Source: Marinomonas alcarazii
GTDB lineage: Bacteria; Pseudomonadota; Gammaproteobacteria; Pseudomonadales; Marinomonadaceae
Assembly (NCBI RefSeq): GCF_003208215.1
Contig: NZ_QKLW01000001.1
Span: forward strand, 976,850-1,040,849
Direction: 5' to 3'
DNA: 64,000 nucleotides
Made by a program: the position numbers and the translations under genes. Position 1 is the first letter of the stretch; the number at the start of each line of letters is the position of its first letter. This document shows, in pieces, positions 18,760 to 28,830 of this stretch. The notes beneath the pieces are model-generated. The model was given only the letters and a program-made list of their open reading frames with translations, was not told the origin of the DNA and made no database searches.

Positions 18760-19283
18760 TGACGTTGCAACTCGAGCTGACAACTCAAGAACACAAAGCA
18801 GACGCCTTAAGTCATATCACCCAGAAAGCAAATGAATGCTTTGATAAAGCCGATCAATTTTTTGGCAATAAATTTAAACGCTCAACCTGCAATCTAAAGC
18901 AACGAGGTCGAGCGGCGGGCACAGCTCACCTGCAAAAAAACGAATTGCGCTTTAACCTTTTCATGTACCAACAAGATCCAACCGAATTCATTAATACTGT
19001 GGTTCCTCATGAAGTGGCTCACCTTATTGTTTTTCAGATTTATGGTCATTCTGTTAGACCTCATGGCAAAGAATGGCAAGCCGTTATGAGAAAGGTATAT
19101 GGCAACAATCCAAGTAGGACACATACCTTTGAAACACCACCACAAAAACAACCCTACACATATCACTGCGCGTGCCAGAAACATCAATTCAGCAAACAAC
19201 GTCACACTAGGGCACAAAAGGGGGTTGAATACATTTGTAAGGGTTGTAAGTCAAATTTACAATTTGTAGGTAAAATCACTTAG
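18759..19283 (+). CDS. SprT family zinc metalloprotease-like protein
   Basis: The 174-aa protein carries the zincin motif HEVAH (residues about 86-90) and C-terminal zinc-ribbon cysteines (CACQKH ... CKGC), the layout of SprT. The family is related to the eukaryotic Spartan protease that digests DNA-protein crosslinks; bacterial SprT function is poorly known. Overlap with recQ by one base makes a repair role attractive, but this is inference. Confidence 0.86.
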   Translation: MTLQLELTTQEHKADALSHITQKANECFDKADQFFGNKFKRSTCNLKQRGRAAGTAHLQKNELRFNLFMYQQDPTEFINTVVPHEVAHLIVFQIYGHSVRPHGKEWQAVMRKVYGNNPSRTHTFETPPQKQPYTYHCACQKHQFSKQRHTRAQKGVEYICKGCKSNLQFVGKIT

Positions 19284-19403
19284 TGCGTCATAAATTTCCT
19301 TTAAAAAGTGATTTATCGTGCACTTTTCCTCTGAGATCTTCATTTTTGATGCGATGCCTTTGTGCTTATAGTATTATGGCGTCGTTTTATTTATAGCGTG
19401 TTT

Positions 19404-20243
19404 ATGATGGATTTATCTAATCGACCTAAAGAAAAATTAGAGCTGAATAAGCTCCAAAAACGTCTGCGTAGACAAACGGGCCAAGCCATTGCTGACTTCA
19501 ATATGATTGAAGATGGCGATAAGGTAATGGTATGTTTATCTGGCGGTAAAGATTCTTACACAATGCTGGAGATTCTTCGCAATCTGCAAGCTAATGCCCC
19601 GATAAACTTTAGTATTGTGGCTGTTAATCTAGACCAAAAGCAACCTGGCTTCCCAGAGCATATTTTACCTGCTTACTTAGAAGAGTTAGGTGTTGATTAC
19701 CACATTTTAGAGCGTGACACCTACAGCATAGTAAAAGAGATTGTGCCTGAAGGGAAAACTACCTGCGGTCTATGTTCACGCTTACGCCGTGGTTCTTTGT
19801 ATGGGTTTGCTGAAGAAATTGGCGCCACTAAAATAGCACTAGGCCACCATAGAGATGATATTCTTGAAACTTTGTTCTTGAATATGTTCTTTGGCGGCAA
19901 GCTAAAATCAATGCCACCTAAATTGTTAAGTGATGATGGTAAGCACGTTGTTATTCGTCCCTTAGCTTATTGCAAAGAAAAAGACATTGAAGCTTTTGCG
20001 GTCATGAAAGAGTACCCGATTATTCCTTGCAATTTATGCGGTTCACAAGAGAACCTGCAAAGACAAGTTGTGAAAGACATGCTTCAAAAATGGGAACAAG
20101 AATTCCCAGGTAGAACTGAAACTATGTTTTCTGCTATGCAAAATATTGTTCCATCACATCTAGCAGATACAGAATTATTCGACTTCAAAGGGTTAAAGCA
20201 AGCACCAGACGCTTTAAACCGAGTAAATATTATTTCGTTATAG
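19404..20243 (+). CDS. ttcA: tRNA 2-thiocytidine(32) synthetase TtcA
   Basis: TtcA thiolates C32 of several tRNAs using an ATP-adenylation PP-loop and a [4Fe-4S] cluster. The PP-loop is [10 protein letters not shown]; the cysteine pairs are CGLC and CNLC. About 279 aa from ATG 19404, which is normal. An in-frame GTG 14 codons upstream gives an unusual hydrophobic leader and is less likely; ATG 19407 is also possible. The gene sits two genes from the fnr-hemN group, as iron-sulfur and oxygen-related genes often do. Confidence 0.94.
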   Translation: MMDLSNRPKEKLELNKLQKRLRRQTGQAIADFNMIEDGDKVMVCLSGGKDSYTMLEILRNLQANAPINFSIVAVNLDQKQPGFPEHILPAYLEELGVDYHILERDTYSIVKEIVPEGKTTCGLCSRLRRGSLYGFAEEIGATKIALGHHRDDILETLFLNMFFGGKLKSMPPKLLSDDGKHVVIRPLAYCKEKDIEAFAVMKEYPIIPCNLCGSQENLQRQVVKDMLQKWEQEFPGRTETMFSAMQNIVPSHLADTELFDFKGLKQAPDALNRVNIISL

Positions 20244-20253
20244 GACCTTAAAA

Positions 20254-20820
20254 ATGAATGCTACGTACAAAACACTATTAGTAACCGCAGCCATTTTAGG
20301 CACTTCAGCAGTAAATGCTGCCTCTACCGCTGGCGTCAGTTTAACTAACGAGACGGTAAAAGGGGATGTTAACTTTGATATGGGCACATTCGGCGTAGAC
20401 GCTGGTATTGCTTATGATAAAGATGAGAATTTTACGACTACGCACCTTGGCGTTAATGTTCAAGACGCTGACACCAGCGGCCCATTACAGGTCGGTATTG
20501 GCGCTCGTGTATACGGAATCGATGCAGATCTAAAAGATGATAGTGATGTATCTATGGCGCTTGCTTTAGGTGGTTGGTACCGCTACACACTTCCGGAAGC
20601 AAACCGAATCAGTATTTATGGCTCGCTTTACTATGCGCCAGAAGTTTTATCCTTCACTAACTTAGATCATATGTACACTTATGAACTTCGTGCAGAGTAC
20701 ATGACTATGCGCAATGCTCGTGCATACATTAGTTATGGAAATACAGTAGCAGTATATGATAACGATAGCCGTATAGAGGCGAACAAAGGTTTTGCTATAG
20801 GTGCAATGGTTGATTTCTAA
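20254..20820 (+). CDS. YfaZ family outer-membrane protein
   Basis: A 188-aa exported beta-barrel protein. The signal peptide covers about residues 1-22 (ending VNA before AST). The mature part shows alternating beta-strand pattern and ends in phenylalanine (GAMVDF), typical of outer-membrane barrels. The pattern fits the YfaZ family of small porin-like proteins with unknown substrate. It begins 10 bases after ttcA and is followed by a strong terminator. Confidence 0.78.
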   Translation: MNATYKTLLVTAAILGTSAVNAASTAGVSLTNETVKGDVNFDMGTFGVDAGIAYDKDENFTTTHLGVNVQDADTSGPLQVGIGARVYGIDADLKDDSDVSMALALGGWYRYTLPEANRISIYGSLYYAPEVLSFTNLDHMYTYELRAEYMTMRNARAYISYGNTVAVYDNDSRIEANKGFAIGAMVDF

Positions 20821-20845
20821 TAGAGTTAAAGCTCTTATAGAAAGT

Positions 20846-20873
20846 AAAAAAGGTGGCATATGCCACCTTTTTT
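20846..20873. terminator. bidirectional terminator between yfaZ-like gene and apt
   Basis: Near-perfect palindrome: an A-tract, GGTGGCA, TATGCCACC and a T-tract. It would work for both converging transcripts. Confidence 0.88.
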
Positions 20874-20905
20874 AGTATTAATAACAGCAGTCTAAACGGC
20901 AGATA

Positions 20906-21448
20906 TCAATCACCGTCATAAGCACAAAGACTAAACACAGGTATGTTGCTGTCACGTAGCTTTTGACTTCCACCAAGATCTGGCAAATCAATTATTGCCG
21001 CCACTTCTTTAATATTCGCACCTTGTGCAGATAATAATTCTATTGCAGCTAATAGCGTCCCACCTGTCGCGATTAAGTCATCAAACAACAAGACTTCATC
21101 ACCGGCTTTAACCGCGCCTTCTTGTATTTCTAACTCCGCTTCACCGTATTCTAGGGCATATTTTTGTGAAATGGTCTTACCAGGCAGTTTGCCTTTCTTA
21201 CGAACCAGAATTAATGGTTTTTGTAGCTCATAGGCAAGAACCGCTGCGATAAGAAAACCACGAGCATCAATACAAGCGATATGAGTAATATCAGTAGAAA
21301 TATAGCGATGCACATAAGCATCTACAACCATTCGCATCCCTTTTGGGTCACTAAAAATGGGAGTAATATCCCGAAAACTGATGCCTTGCTTTGGCCAGTC
21401 TTCTACTGTTTGTATTAGTGACTTAACGTAAAAATCATCGTAGAGCAT
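20906..21448 (-). CDS. apt: adenine phosphoribosyltransferase
   Basis: Apt salvages adenine to AMP using PRPP. The PRPP-binding motif is VLLFDDLIATGGT (about residues 122-134), preceded by the substrate loop RKKGKLPG. At 180 aa it is a standard length. It lies downstream of fnr and hemN on the same strand. The same order is known in Pseudomonas (hemN, anr, apt), so this is conserved synteny rather than a functional operon of one pathway. Confidence 0.95.
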   Translation of the reverse strand: MLYDDFYVKSLIQTVEDWPKQGISFRDITPIFSDPKGMRMVVDAYVHRYISTDITHIACIDARGFLIAAVLAYELQKPLILVRKKGKLPGKTISQKYALEYGEAELEIQEGAVKAGDEVLLFDDLIATGGTLLAAIELLSAQGANIKEVAAIIDLPDLGGSQKLRDSNIPVFSLCAYDGD

Positions 21449-21472
21449 TATGGTATTGCCTCAATATATCAA

Positions 21473-22234
21473 TCAAATTTGACTGATTTTACCACAATCA
21501 CTGGCAACCCCAACGAGTTTTTGCATTTCTGGGAAATCAACAATTTCAATTTCTTTGCCGTCGACATGAATGAGCTCATTTTTTTGAAAACGGGTGATCA
21601 CACGACTAACGGTTTCCACTGCTAACCCTAAATAATTTCCGATTTCGCCACGCGACATAGACAAACGGAAAGAGCTAGCAGAATAACCACGTTTTTTAAA
21701 ACGATTAGAGAGGTTAAGTAAAAAAGAGGCTACTTTTTCATCCGCATTCTTTTTCCCCAGAAGCACCATCATCTGCTGATCATCAGAAATCTTACGGCTC
21801 ATCACTTTAAAAATTTGGTGCTTTAAAGAGGGGATTTGTGAAGACAACTCTTCAAGGTGGCTAAACGGAATTTCACAAACAGTCGTCGTTTCAAGCGCCT
21901 TTGCAGAAACGGGGTAGGTGCCAGAATCAATACCACTTAATCCCACTAGCTCGCTAGGGCAATAGAAGCCTGTAATTTGCTCCTCGCCAACAGAAGTAAT
22001 ATTGAATGTTTTTAATGTGCCTGAACGTACTGCATAAACGGAATCAAAAGACTCACCTTGGCGAAACAAAAAATCTCCCTTTTTGAGTGGTTTTTTGCGC
22101 TCAATTATCTGATCTAGTCGATTAATATCTTCATCTGCAAGTGCGATGGGAAGACAAAGTGCGCTCAGACTGCAATTTTGACACTGCGAAGTAAGCGTAC
22201 TATTAAACCTTGAATGTGTGTGTGTTAATGACAT
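21473..22234 (-). CDS. fnr: oxygen-sensing FNR/ANR transcription regulator
   Basis: A 253-aa Crp/Fnr regulator with the complete [4Fe-4S] ligand set: C18, C21, C27 near the N terminus and C120 in VCEIPF. A cyclic-nucleotide-like beta roll spans about 40-130, a dimer helix about 130-165, and the winged HTH contains EIGNYLGLAVETVSRVITRF as recognition helix region. It activates anaerobic genes at TTGAT-N4-ATCAA sites. Its gene lies 21 bases after hemN, whose promoter carries such a site, so Fnr may enhance its own transcription. Confidence 0.95.
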   Translation of the reverse strand: MSLTHTHSRFNSTLTSQCQNCSLSALCLPIALADEDINRLDQIIERKKPLKKGDFLFRQGESFDSVYAVRSGTLKTFNITSVGEEQITGFYCPSELVGLSGIDSGTYPVSAKALETTTVCEIPFSHLEELSSQIPSLKHQIFKVMSRKISDDQQMMVLLGKKNADEKVASFLLNLSNRFKKRGYSASSFRLSMSRGEIGNYLGLAVETVSRVITRFQKNELIHVDGKEIEIVDFPEMQKLVGVASDCGKISQI

Positions 22235-22255
22235 TTCAATCTCCCTGATATTAAT

Positions 22256-23629
22256 TCATATAACTTTTGAGTATTTTACCGTGTTGTTTAAATGCTTATC
22301 GAAAACCATACAAATACACCGAATAAGCAATCTTCCACGATCTGTGATCTTAATAGTGGTCTGCATTCCACTAGGATCAAACTCCAACATGCCATCTTGT
22401 AACATAGGAGTTAAGCTATCCATTTCTTCAGCAAAGTACTCTTTAAAGTCGATTTTAAACCTTTGCTCAACTAACGTCATATTGAGTTGAAACTGTGATA
22501 TGAGGGTCATGATGACATAATGACGTATTCTATCATCGCGATCGCTAATATACCCTTTAGCAATAGCTAATTGACCCTTTTCAATACTACTCCGATAATC
22601 GGTCAAGTCAGTATAATTTTGAATGTACACGCCATTTAAATCGCTAATGGCAGAAACACCGAATGCAATTAAATCCGTGCCTGCATGCGTTGTATAGCCT
22701 TGAAAGTTACGGCGCAACGTTTCTTGCTTTTGGGCAATGGCTAATTCATCACTCGGTTTCGCAAAGTGATCCATACCAATGTACTCGTAACCAGCCTCTA
22801 ACAAATACTCTATACTCATTTTCAACAAATCAAGCTTCATGCTTGATAAAGGCAAAACGTCATCGGTTATGCGTCTCTGAGCAGGGAAGCGATCAGGCAA
22901 ATGCGCGTAGTTGAATAAAGAAATTCGCTCTGGAGCCAGCGCAATTACTTGCTCAAGAGTGTTTTTAAAACCGTCAATTGACTGATAGGGCAGACCATAA
23001 ATTAAATCAAAATTAATCGACTTAATGCCTAATGCCCTTGCGTCATTTACAAGGCTTTCAACCATACTATAGGGTTGTATTCTATGTATCGCTTGCTGAA
23101 CTTTATGATCAAAATCTTGAACACCAACACTAATCCGATTGATGCCCATTTCAGTCAGCAATTTGATTTTCGAGTAGCTAATTTCTCTAGGATCTATCTC
23201 AATACTGTAGTCCTGTGATCCGTCATTAACCAAATTAAAATACTGATTGATATTATCAAACAACACTTTAATTAGGTCTTCCGTTAAAAACGTTGGAGTG
23301 CCACCACCAAAATGAAGCTGTGTAACCTTTCGTGAATGATCAAGCATAAGGCTACGTAACCGCATTTCCTCACCTAGTAGTTCAACATATTCCACGCCTT
23401 TATCATATTGCTTTGTCACAATCTTGTTGCACGCGCAGTAATAACAGAGGTGTGCGCAAAATGGGATGTGAAAATACAAGCTAAGATCGGCATCCGATGG
23501 CGTCAACATCTTATCAATCAGTGCAATTTTGCTGATTGAAGCGTTAAATTGCGGGGCAGTAGGATAAGAGGTATAGCGAGGCCCTGATAAATCATACTTG
23601 CTAATAAGTGCGGAGTCCCAGATCATCAT
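22256..23629 (-). CDS. hemN: oxygen-independent coproporphyrinogen III oxidase
   Basis: HemN is a radical SAM enzyme that decarboxylates coproporphyrinogen III in the absence of oxygen. The cluster-binding motif is HIPFCAHLCYYCACN (Cx3Cx2CxC form typical of true HemN) and the SAM-binding GGG lies in FGGGTPT. Length (457 aa) fits HemN rather than the shorter HemW. Two ATGs are adjacent at 23629 and 23626. It is first in the hemN-fnr-apt group. Confidence 0.95.
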   Translation of the reverse strand: MMIWDSALISKYDLSGPRYTSYPTAPQFNASISKIALIDKMLTPSDADLSLYFHIPFCAHLCYYCACNKIVTKQYDKGVEYVELLGEEMRLRSLMLDHSRKVTQLHFGGGTPTFLTEDLIKVLFDNINQYFNLVNDGSQDYSIEIDPREISYSKIKLLTEMGINRISVGVQDFDHKVQQAIHRIQPYSMVESLVNDARALGIKSINFDLIYGLPYQSIDGFKNTLEQVIALAPERISLFNYAHLPDRFPAQRRITDDVLPLSSMKLDLLKMSIEYLLEAGYEYIGMDHFAKPSDELAIAQKQETLRRNFQGYTTHAGTDLIAFGVSAISDLNGVYIQNYTDLTDYRSSIEKGQLAIAKGYISDRDDRIRHYVIMTLISQFQLNMTLVEQRFKIDFKEYFAEEMDSLTPMLQDGMLEFDPSGMQTTIKITDRGRLLIRCICMVFDKHLNNTVKYSKVI

Positions 23630-23649
23630 TCGTTCCTATTAAAATTTCT

Positions 23650-23698
23650 AATAGGAATTCTACTCTTTCAAACAAGAGCTTATTCTGACACAGATCAA
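23650..23698 (-). promoter_or_regulatory. FNR-dependent (class II) promoter of hemN
   Basis: On the minus strand an FNR box TTGAT-N4-GTCAG occupies 23698-23685 (8 of 10 consensus bases). A -10 hexamer TAGAAT lies at 23662-23657. With a transcript start near 23650 the box centre falls at about -41.5, the classical position for FNR activation, with a leader of about 20 bases. Confidence 0.75.
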
Positions 23699-23802
23699 TA
23701 GATACCATTCTCAGTGCTCAAATGATTGCTTCAATGTATAGAAAATAATGAATTTGGTTCTAACACATAGATGAATCTGATCTAATAGTCATTTTAAGCG
23801 CA

Positions 23803-24393
23803 ATGATCATGAAATCACTTCCAATATACATCGCTCACGGGGCTGGAGCTGGCCATGAAAATAGTTTCTTAACGTGTCTGCGCTGCGCGCTTTCAGACCA
23901 AACGAAACAAGTCGTATATCCGGTCACTTTTTCTTATATGGCAGAACAAGAGCGTACAGGTAAAAAAAGACCGCCTCCGCGCTTTCAATCGCTTGTCCCA
24001 GAGTTTGAGCAGCTGGTTAAAAACGAAGACGCATGTGTGGTTGCTGGCAAATCGATGGGCGGACGGGTAGCAACGCAAATAACTCACCTGCCAAACGTAA
24101 AGGCAGTTATTTGTTTTGGCTTCCCTTTCTATCCCCCTGGCAAGCCTGAAAAGCATAGGCTGTCTTTTCTTGAAGAGTTAAAAAAACCCTGCCTCATCAT
24201 TCAAGGCACAAGAGATCAACTGGGCTCTTTTGATTGGGTGAGTCAGCAGACATTACCAGATAATATAGAGATTCTATGGATAGAAGGAGCTGATCATGAC
24301 TTCAAAACCCTCAAGAAGCTCAACAAAAATATAGACGACACCATTTTAGAATTAGCCATGCATGTAAAAACCTGGCTCAAACTTAATACGTAA
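23803..24393 (+). CDS. alpha/beta hydrolase, KANL3/Tex30-like
   Basis: A 196-aa short alpha/beta hydrolase. The nucleophile elbow is GKSMGGR, with the serine followed by MGG. A late His in EGADHDF and an Asp in GTRDQLG complete a plausible triad. The segment IYIAHGAGAGHENSF supplies the oxyanion region. The substrate is unknown for this widespread bacterial group. The gene probably shares a transcript with tusA, 15 bases downstream. Confidence 0.78.
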   Translation: MIMKSLPIYIAHGAGAGHENSFLTCLRCALSDQTKQVVYPVTFSYMAEQERTGKKRPPPRFQSLVPEFEQLVKNEDACVVAGKSMGGRVATQITHLPNVKAVICFGFPFYPPGKPEKHRLSFLEELKKPCLIIQGTRDQLGSFDWVSQQTLPDNIEILWIEGADHDFKTLKKLNKNIDDTILELAMHVKTWLKLNT

Positions 24394-24408
24394 TTAGAGG
24401 GGAATATT

Positions 24409-24642
24409 ATGGAACACCAAGCCTTGCTTGATGCAACTGATTTACTTTGCCCAGAACCCGTTATGATGCTACACGCTGAGATGCGTAAATTGACGGCCAA
24501 ACATGTTCTCAAGGTCATTGCGACAGACCCATCAACAACAAGAGACATCCCGAAATTTTGCCAATTTCTTGGTCACAAGCTAATGAAGCAGGAGCAAGAA
24601 GGCGATATTTACTATTACTGGATTGAAAAAAAGGAAAGCTAA
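24409..24642 (+). CDS. tusA: sulfur relay protein TusA
   Basis: TusA accepts persulfide sulfur from IscS and passes it on for tRNA 2-thiouridine synthesis and molybdenum-cofactor balance. The 77-aa product has the hallmark [11 protein letters not shown] with the sulfur-carrying cysteine in a CPxP motif. An AGAGGGGAA ribosome site precedes the ATG. A terminator follows immediately. The window's molybdenum-dependent formate dehydrogenase would benefit from this pathway, but there is no direct link in the sequence. Confidence 0.94.
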   Translation: MEHQALLDATDLLCPEPVMMLHAEMRKLTAKHVLKVIATDPSTTRDIPKFCQFLGHKLMKQEQEGDIYYYWIEKKES

Positions 24643-24652
24643 CTCAAATAAT

Positions 24653-24685
24653 AAAGCCCAGGTCATTATGATCTGGGCTTTATTT
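24653..24685 (+). terminator. rho-independent terminator after tusA
   Basis: Stem AAAGCCCAG / CTGGGCTTT with a loop, followed by TATTTG. It starts 11 bases after the tusA stop and also reads towards the convergent CBS gene. Confidence 0.8.
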
Positions 24686-24709
24686 GTTCAGTCGGTGAGG
24701 TCGATAAAG

Positions 24710-25303
24710 TTATGCCACTTTTAGCTTTCTTGTGTGCTCTTTATGACCAAGAATCGCACTTTCATAAATCTGTGCAAAACTAGAAAAGCCAACATCAATA
24801 TCCAGTCTTAACTGACGAGCCACATCATTTGATGATATAACGCCACGAATGGCTTTGGTTTCTTCATCAATTACCAGTAAATGCTGTAGCTTATTATTGC
24901 GCTGACTAAACAAAAGAGACTCTATATCAGAGTGCTGCAATGAAGTATAAGACAAAGCAAGGAGCACATCTTTTGATCTCATTAAATCTGCAACCATTAG
25001 CTCAGAACGCTTAAAACCATTGGCAACTTGTTTGATAAAAATATCTTCAGACAAATCTTCTAAGCTAACAATACCGACAAAATGATTATCAGCATCAACC
25101 ACTATTTTCATGCGCACGTGTTCTTTTCTCATCAATTGAACCAACTCATCAGCACGAGTATTGGCTTCAATGACTCTAGGCCCCGCTTTTTGAAAGTCCG
25201 TGAACACGGTAACTGCAGGTGAATAGATGTTTATGTTTTCAATAGTTTTAGGCCAAATAAGCTCATTGACGCTTTTTGTAGACACATAAGTTAGTGTTTT
25301 CAT
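24710..25303 (-). CDS. CBS-pair domain protein
   Basis: A 197-aa cytoplasmic protein with two CBS repeats (about residues 30-95 and 100-165) and no catalytic domain. CBS pairs sense adenine nucleotides or SAM. The second repeat includes LLVIDEETKAIRGVISSNDVARQL, a standard CBS end. The gene is monocistronic, between the tusA terminator and a small exported protein. Its partner is unknown. Confidence 0.82.
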   Translation of the reverse strand: MKTLTYVSTKSVNELIWPKTIENINIYSPAVTVFTDFQKAGPRVIEANTRADELVQLMRKEHVRMKIVVDADNHFVGIVSLEDLSEDIFIKQVANGFKRSELMVADLMRSKDVLLALSYTSLQHSDIESLLFSQRNNKLQHLLVIDEETKAIRGVISSNDVARQLRLDIDVGFSSFAQIYESAILGHKEHTRKLKVA

Positions 25304-25346
25304 GATAAATCCCCAATAAAAGACAATTAAATAGAAATAGGGTGAG

Positions 25347-25652
25347 TTATATCAATGAAAATGGCGGAGCTCGTGGATTAACATTACGAGTAACCTTGGT
25401 AGTGGAAACAAAGGTATCGTAAATGTATAAATTGGATGGAATGCCTAGGGCGTTAACATAAGAGTCGCTTAAAAATAAGCAATCTTTATCTGATCCCGTA
25501 TCTTTGTCAGGTGTTACAACCTCATGACTAACCTGTTCGATAGTCGGTTCTAGCCAACGAAACTGGTTTACTTCTTGAGCATTGGCGCGCTGAGAGATCG
25601 TCAGAAGAGACGATACAATCACTGCAATGATCATAAGTAATTGAGTTTTCAT
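25347..25652 (-). CDS. small exported protein of unknown function
   Basis: I do not recognise a family. The 101-aa product starts at ATG 25652 with a GCTAGGT ribosome site; an in-frame upstream start would add 24 unlikely residues. A signal peptide spans about residues 1-25 (ending RANA before QEV). The mature part of about 76 residues has a single cysteine in DKDCLF and a proline-rich end (NPRAPPFSLI). It resembles short exported proteins found in Marinomonas-type genomes, but no function can be given. Confidence 0.6.
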   Translation of the reverse strand: MKTQLLMIIAVIVSSLLTISQRANAQEVNQFRWLEPTIEQVSHEVVTPDKDTGSDKDCLFLSDSYVNALGIPSNLYIYDTFVSTTKVTRNVNPRAPPFSLI

Positions 25653-25800
25653 TGTAATACCTAGCTTTTGAATTATCTTAACAATATAGGCCTGCTTTAA
25701 TTTAAATCCCAGCCTTAATTTCAAAATGCCGTGTATTTACACGATCTTATGCATTATCAATACATTGTGATCCTATTGAACAAGCAATGGTCTTAGGCAT

Positions 25801-25823
25801 AAAAAACGCCAGCGCGATGCTGG
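25801..25823 (-). terminator. rho-independent terminator after pntB
   Basis: On the minus strand the stem GCCAGC / GCTGGC is followed by GTTTTTT. It lies 28 bases past the pntB stop. Confidence 0.85.
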
Positions 25824-25850
25824 CATTTTCTACTTCATGCTAGTAATACC

Positions 25851-27251
25851 TTATGACAAGTGCTTTAGTAACGCCTCTACACTCTCTTTTGCGTCACCAA
25901 ATAACATGCGTGTATTGTCTTTAAAGAATAGGGGATTCTCAACACCAGCATAACCTCGGCTCATCCCTCGTTTAAGTACAATGGTCTGCTTACCATGCCA
26001 AGGCTCTAGCACTGGCATACCTGCAATTGGGCTGTCAGGCTCCTCATTGGCCGCGGGATTAACAATATCATTTGCCCCGATTACGATAGACACATCAATG
26101 TTTTTAAAATCATCATTGATTTCGTCCATCTCGTAGACAATATCGTATGGAACCTTAGCTTCTGCCAACAAAACGTTCATGTGCCCAGGCATACGACCAG
26201 CTACTGGGTGAATACCAAAACGAACATTCACACCTTTATCACGAAGCTTCTTGGTAATTTCATAAACTATATGCTGCGCTTGAGCTACAGCCATACCATA
26301 ACCAGGTAGAATCATTACCTCTTTAGCATCTGCCAACGCTTGCGCTGCTTCTTCAGCGTGGATCTCAATAATCGTACCCTGTGGCTCAGCGTCTGTGGCT
26401 ACACTTGATTTATTGGCCTTCTTTCCACCAATACCACCAAGAATGACATTCAGGAACTTACGATTCATAGCACGACACATGATGTAGCTTAGGATCGCAC
26501 CACTACTGCCGACTAGCGCTCCGATCACTATTAGTAAGTCGTTACCCAGCATAAAGCCCATAGCCGCAGCTGCCCAACCGGAATAGCTGTTTAGCATAGA
26601 AACCACGACAGGCATATCAGCACCACCAATAGCAATGACCAAATGCGCACCAAAAACAAAAGCCAATAAGGTAATTATCATGAGGTAGTTCATGCCTTCT
26701 GCTGCACCAACTTGAGCAAACTGCACAACCAAATACACAACAGCAATACAAATCAGAAGATTGAGTAAATGACGAGCAGGTAATCTAAGCGGCTTGCCAG
26801 AAACCTTGCCACTCAATTTTAGATAAGCAACTAAAGACCCTGTAAATGTTACCGCACCAATAAATACGCCTATCGCTGTCTCTACATCATGTATGCGTTG
26901 AGCAACCAAAGAATCATACTGCCCATGGCCTAATGCATTTGCAAAGCCAACAAAAACAGCAGCCAAACCAACTAAGCTGTGAAGAATAGCCACCAGCTCT
27001 GGCATTTGTGTCATTTCAACCCGCTTGGCAAGCAACCACCCAATTAAACTGCCGGGCACTATGCCGAGTAGTAGCAATTCATAATTATCGGTTACCGCTC
27101 CAGCGATCGTGATCACAACAGCAAGCGCCATCCCGAGCATGCCATAAATATTGCCGCGTCTTGCGCTTTCTTGGTGGCTTAGTCCAGCTAAGGCCATGAT
27201 AAACAACGCGCTTGCCCCTATATATGAGGCGGTCATCATTCCGAAGTTCAT
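25851..27251 (-). CDS. pntB: NAD(P) transhydrogenase beta subunit
   Basis: PntB forms the membrane half (about nine helices, residues 1-265) and the NADP(H)-binding domain III (about 285-466) of proton-translocating transhydrogenase. The NADP site is marked by [12 protein letters not shown] and [10 protein letters not shown]. With PntA it moves hydride from NADH to NADP+ using the proton gradient. It begins 10 bases after pntA, and the length (466 aa) is standard. Confidence 0.96.
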   Translation of the reverse strand: MNFGMMTASYIGASALFIMALAGLSHQESARRGNIYGMLGMALAVVITIAGAVTDNYELLLLGIVPGSLIGWLLAKRVEMTQMPELVAILHSLVGLAAVFVGFANALGHGQYDSLVAQRIHDVETAIGVFIGAVTFTGSLVAYLKLSGKVSGKPLRLPARHLLNLLICIAVVYLVVQFAQVGAAEGMNYLMIITLLAFVFGAHLVIAIGGADMPVVVSMLNSYSGWAAAAMGFMLGNDLLIVIGALVGSSGAILSYIMCRAMNRKFLNVILGGIGGKKANKSSVATDAEPQGTIIEIHAEEAAQALADAKEVMILPGYGMAVAQAQHIVYEITKKLRDKGVNVRFGIHPVAGRMPGHMNVLLAEAKVPYDIVYEMDEINDDFKNIDVSIVIGANDIVNPAANEEPDSPIAGMPVLEPWHGKQTIVLKRGMSRGYAGVENPLFFKDNTRMLFGDAKESVEALLKHLS

Positions 27252-27261
27252 TGTTTATCTC

Positions 27262-28830
27262 CTATTTGCGGAACATTTTCAGCATACGATGCGTCACGGC
27301 AAAACCGCCCACAATATTGATACTGGTGATAAAAATCGCCATGGCGGCTAAAATCGATACGATTGGACTGTCACTCGATACTTGGGTAATAGCACCAATG
27401 ACAATAATGCTACTGATCGCATTTGTGACACTCATAAGAGGTGTGTGTAAAGAATGACTGACGCCCCAAACCACCATGTAGCCAACAAAACATGACAATA
27501 CAAACACCGTCATGTGAGCCATAAATTCTGCTGGTGCGATAGAGCCCAAACCAAGCAGCAATGCACCCGTAATAAGCACCGGTAAGAGAAAACCAAAAGC
27601 ACTCGGCTTTTTCTCTTTGGCTTTTACATCCGCTTTTTCTGGTTTCAGTTGTTCGCTAACATCCGATTTCGGTGCTGCTGACAGTCTAGGTGCCGGTGGT
27701 GGCCAAGTAATACTGCCGTCTTTCACAACCGTTGCTCCACGAATCACTTCGTCTTCCATATTAAGATCGATCTGACCGTCTTTATTCGGGCATAACTCAG
27801 TAAGAAGGTGATAAATGTTAGTGGCAAATAACTGACTGGACTGAGCCGCCATACGGCTTGGCAGATTGGTATAGCCGATAATAGACACACCATGTACATC
27901 AATCACTTCATTGGCTTGTGTTAAACGACAGTTACCACCTGTCTCTGCCGCCAAGTCAACAATAACGCTGCCGGGCTTCATTGAGCGAACCATGTCTTCG
28001 GTTATAAGCTCTGGGGCGGTTTTGCCTGGAATTAATGCTGTCGTAATAATGATGTCTACGTCTTTTGCTTGTTCTGCAAATAGCGCCATTTCAGCAGCGA
28101 TAAATTCCGCACTCATCGTTTTAGCGTAACCACCTTCGCCACTGCCATCTTCGTCCTTAAAATCTAAAAGTAGAAATTCGGCGTTCATACTTTCGACTTG
28201 CTCTTTTACCTCTGGACGAGTATCAAAGGCACGCACAATAGCGCCCATACTTTTGGCTGCACCAATTGCGGCCAAACCCGCAACACCAGCACCGATTACT
28301 AGCACTTTTGCAGGTGGAACTTTACCCGCAGCCGTAATTTGCCCAGTAAAAAATCGACCAAAATGTTGGGCCGCTTCCACAACTGCACGATAACCTGCAA
28401 TGTTAGCCATCGAGCTTAGGACATCCATTTTCTGCGCTCTCGAAATACGTGGCACGGCATCAAGCGCTACAACATTCGTTCCTCGCTCAGAAAGCTGCTG
28501 AAGCTTATTCATATTTTGCGCAGGATGAATCAGACTGATCAGTGTTTGATTCTGCCCTAACAACTCGACACCATAAAATCCAAGTTCTGGGTGCTCAACA
28601 GGAGGGCGAACTTTTATTAGTAAATTGGCTTCGTGCCATAGCTTCTTAGTGTCGTGTGTTATTTCAACACCAACAGCTTTGTAAGCTTCGTCTGAGTAGG
28701 AAGCTGCAGTACCAGCTCCGCTTTCCATTACGATATCAAACCCTAACTGCTTCACTTTGGAAGCAATAGAAGGGGTCATGGCAACTCTTAGTTCGCCATC
28801 TTCTATCTCTTTTGGGATTCCAATTTTCAT
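27262..28830 (-). CDS. pntA: NAD(P) transhydrogenase alpha subunit
   Basis: The 522-aa PntA has an N-terminal NAD-binding domain I similar to alanine dehydrogenase (about 1-380; Rossmann [18 protein letters not shown]), a charged linker with Lys/Glu/Pro, and a C-terminal domain of four helices (about 425-510). The E. coli-type fused alpha subunit is present, rather than the split three-gene form. It is divergent from the formate dehydrogenase operon, which makes its substrate NADH. Confidence 0.96.
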   Translation of the reverse strand: MKIGIPKEIEDGELRVAMTPSIASKVKQLGFDIVMESGAGTAASYSDEAYKAVGVEITHDTKKLWHEANLLIKVRPPVEHPELGFYGVELLGQNQTLISLIHPAQNMNKLQQLSERGTNVVALDAVPRISRAQKMDVLSSMANIAGYRAVVEAAQHFGRFFTGQITAAGKVPPAKVLVIGAGVAGLAAIGAAKSMGAIVRAFDTRPEVKEQVESMNAEFLLLDFKDEDGSGEGGYAKTMSAEFIAAEMALFAEQAKDVDIIITTALIPGKTAPELITEDMVRSMKPGSVIVDLAAETGGNCRLTQANEVIDVHGVSIIGYTNLPSRMAAQSSQLFATNIYHLLTELCPNKDGQIDLNMEDEVIRGATVVKDGSITWPPPAPRLSAAPKSDVSEQLKPEKADVKAKEKKPSAFGFLLPVLITGALLLGLGSIAPAEFMAHMTVFVLSCFVGYMVVWGVSHSLHTPLMSVTNAISSIIVIGAITQVSSDSPIVSILAAMAIFITSINIVGGFAVTHRMLKMFRK

